The notes beneath the pieces were generated by a model. It made no database searches. It had not been told where the DNA came from and worked only from the letters and a program-made list of their open reading frames with translations. A stretch of 14,111 nucleotides of DNA, taken from the NCBI GenBank assembly GCA_900752115.1, contig CAADUC010000022.1, forward strand, positions 1 through 14,111, written 5' to 3'. Source of the DNA: Clostridia bacterium (GTDB taxonomy: Bacteria > Bacillota > Clostridia > Oscillospirales > Acutalibacteraceae). Below, one piece after another: positions 13,591-14,111 of this stretch (the stretch's first letter is position 1; each line of letters starts with the position of its first letter). Both the position numbers and the translations under genes were made by a program.

Positions 13591-13830
13591 TGGCTTGTTT
13601 ACCGAAGATGTAATGCGTTCTTCAATCAGTTCATATTGTTCTGTTTTAGTGGCAACTGAACGTTATACAAATGACTTATATTTTGTATAATATATGCACG
13701 CATCCACCACTATACGAACGGAGCAGTAAACACCATCTTGACACTGAATCGGGCAGGGCGATAACTCCTTGTTGATTGGATTATCGTAACCTTCATCAAG
13801 AGATAGTGCGCCTGGATGGATGATCGGTAT
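13585..13830 (-). pseudogene. small broken gene of unknown function on the minus strand
   Basis: Read on the minus strand, AGGAG (13842-13838) is followed 7 bp later by ATA (13830-13828), where a start codon is expected. The frame then gives coding-like sequence: PIIHPGALSLDEGYDNPINK, later CPIQCQDGVYCSVRIVVDAC. An in-frame TAA at 13665-13663 interrupts it, and the same frame then continues RSVATKTEQYELIEERITSS to a TAG at 13587-13585. The whole would be about 81 residues. The balanced composition on both sides of the stop, the well-placed ribosome binding site and the loss of ATG to ATA by one base suggest a recently inactivated gene. I do not recognise the family. The last codons overlap the end of bdhA by 6 bp. 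An alternative is a chance open frame. Confidence 0.5.
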
Positions 13831-13946
13831 CTTTCCACTCCTACTTTTACGATACTATAAATCCAAAGATGCCCGTTCGCCCCTTGGCAGAGTATGCCTA
13901 TGCTACTCTCCACCGAAAGCAAGAACAGGCTTTCTCAAGGTTTCAC

Positions 13947-13975
13947 TTGCGAAATGGCAGAATCCCTGCTATAAT
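13947..13975 (+). promoter_or_regulatory. sigma-A promoter with extended -10 for an orphan transcript
   Basis: TTGCGA (13947-13952), a 17-bp spacer and a perfect TATAAT (13970-13975) preceded by TG-n (TGC at 13967-13969) form a strong extended -10 promoter. The expected start is near 13982, only about 50 bp before a strong terminator hairpin. Confidence 0.6.
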
Positions 13976-13981
13976 ACTTAT

Positions 13982-14063
13982 GTAAGTTTCGGAATTGCCG
14001 CCGAGCAATTACAGTGAATGAGTAACACAGTGCCTGAGGATGAACATCTTCAGGCACTTTTTT
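13982..14063 (+). ncRNA. predicted small RNA of about 80 nt
   Basis: The promoter at 13947-13975 and the terminator ending at 14063 enclose about 82 nt with no plausible reading frame and no ribosome binding site. The RNA would have a 5' hairpin, AATTGC (13993-13998) with GCAATT (14005-14010) around the loop CGCCGA, then a single-stranded stretch and the terminator stem. A loop rich in C and G is a feature of some regulatory RNAs, but I recognise no known family. It could also be a leader that terminates before a gene beyond the window. Existence is inferred from signals only. Confidence 0.4.
14030..14063 (+). terminator. strong intrinsic terminator
   Basis: GTGCCTGAGGATG (14030-14042) and CATCTTCAGGCAC (14045-14057) pair over 13 positions with one G-U pair (the top pairs must open for the loop), followed by six T residues (14058-14063). 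It would end the orphan transcript and any read-through from the acetoin operon, for which no nearer terminator is visible after 13590. Confidence 0.85.
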
Positions 14064-14111
14064 GTTTCTTCTGCCTCTCACAAACAGAGGCACAGACTGG
14101 GACGGTGGGGA

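Larger units (their letters stand above)
13591..14111. other. gene-poor region after the acetoin operon
   Basis: No intact gene is supported here. The region contains the broken minus-strand gene, a 9-bp dyad (13663-13671 with 13682-13690), the orphan promoter and small RNA, the terminator, and a last inverted repeat TGCCTCT/AGAGGCA (14072-14078, 14086-14092) near the window end. The base composition is clearly more AT-rich than the operon to its left. Confidence 0.6.

Noticed and set aside
13738..13765. TTGACA with a weak -10 (GATAAC) 16 bp downstream
   Set aside because: The -10 box is poor and nothing readable follows; probably chance within the broken gene.
13710..13922. 70-residue minus-strand open frame with an ATG
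   Set aside because: It overlaps the better-supported broken gene in another frame, lacks a ribosome binding site, and has an implausible composition.
13820..14017. 65-residue + strand open frame
   Set aside because: No ribosome binding site, no recognised motif, and it crosses the predicted orphan promoter.
14018..14111. Open frame beginning ATG at 14018 and running off the window
   Set aside because: It reads straight through a strong terminator hairpin and has no ribosome binding site.
1..14111. CRISPR arrays, tRNA, rRNA, phage or defence genes
   Set aside because: No direct-repeat arrays, cloverleaf-like segments, rRNA motifs or defence-type proteins were seen; apart from the recombinase remnant the accessory content is metabolic.

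Overview
The window looks like the chromosome of a spore-forming, anaerobic, moderately GC-rich Clostridia member, most likely an Oscillospiraceae-type gut bacterium. The signs are a Spo0A-like DNA-binding domain, an Rrf2-thioredoxin-thioredoxin reductase set, strong AAGGAGG ribosome binding sites with an occasional TTG start, sigma-A type promoters, and a decayed clostridial-type large serine recombinase. The taxonomic call is inference; no rRNA or other marker gene is present.

Region 1 (1-1560, + strand) is a redox module: the 3' end of an Rrf2-family regulator gene, a thioredoxin with the uncommon WCPYC active site, and an NADPH-type thioredoxin reductase. Region 2 (1561-2500) holds an orphan Spo0A C-terminal-domain protein with a small Cys-rich knuckle. 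It is preceded by an array of GTCG motifs spaced exactly 10 bp apart and followed by a strong hairpin. Region 3 (2560-3470) is the wreck of a serine recombinase with frame changes at four A5/T5 runs, an internal deletion and a missing 3' end, followed by two hairpins.

Region 4 (3472-13590) is the main system: an acetoin / 2,3-butanediol degradation operon. A divergent XRE-cupin regulator faces a 10-gene + strand operon across a 238-bp intergenic region. Both promoters are readable there, and ACTTAA/TTAAGT palindromes lie on the operon promoter. Operon order: a Lin0512-family protein of unknown function (TTG start), a 41-aa unannotated-looking small ORF, acetoin dehydrogenase E1 alpha and beta (acoA, acoB), acoX, E2 (acoC, with two tandem subunit-binding domains), lipoate-protein ligase, E3 (dihydrolipoamide dehydrogenase), an SDR oxidoreductase and a zinc-dependent 2,3-butanediol dehydrogenase. 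In the proposed pathway the two dehydrogenases convert 2,3-butanediol (or diacetyl) to acetoin, the E1/E2/E3 complex cleaves acetoin with CoA and NAD to acetaldehyde and acetyl-CoA, and the ligase supplies lipoate to E2.

Region 5 (13591-14111) has no intact gene. It does contain a small broken minus-strand gene (lost start codon and one in-frame stop) and, further right, a near-consensus promoter followed about 55 bp later by a strong intrinsic terminator, which together predict a small RNA of about 80 nt. The least explained elements are the Lin0512 protein and 41-aa ORF at the head of the aco operon, the predicted small RNA, the hidden broken gene, and the Spo0A-like orphan with its phased motif array.
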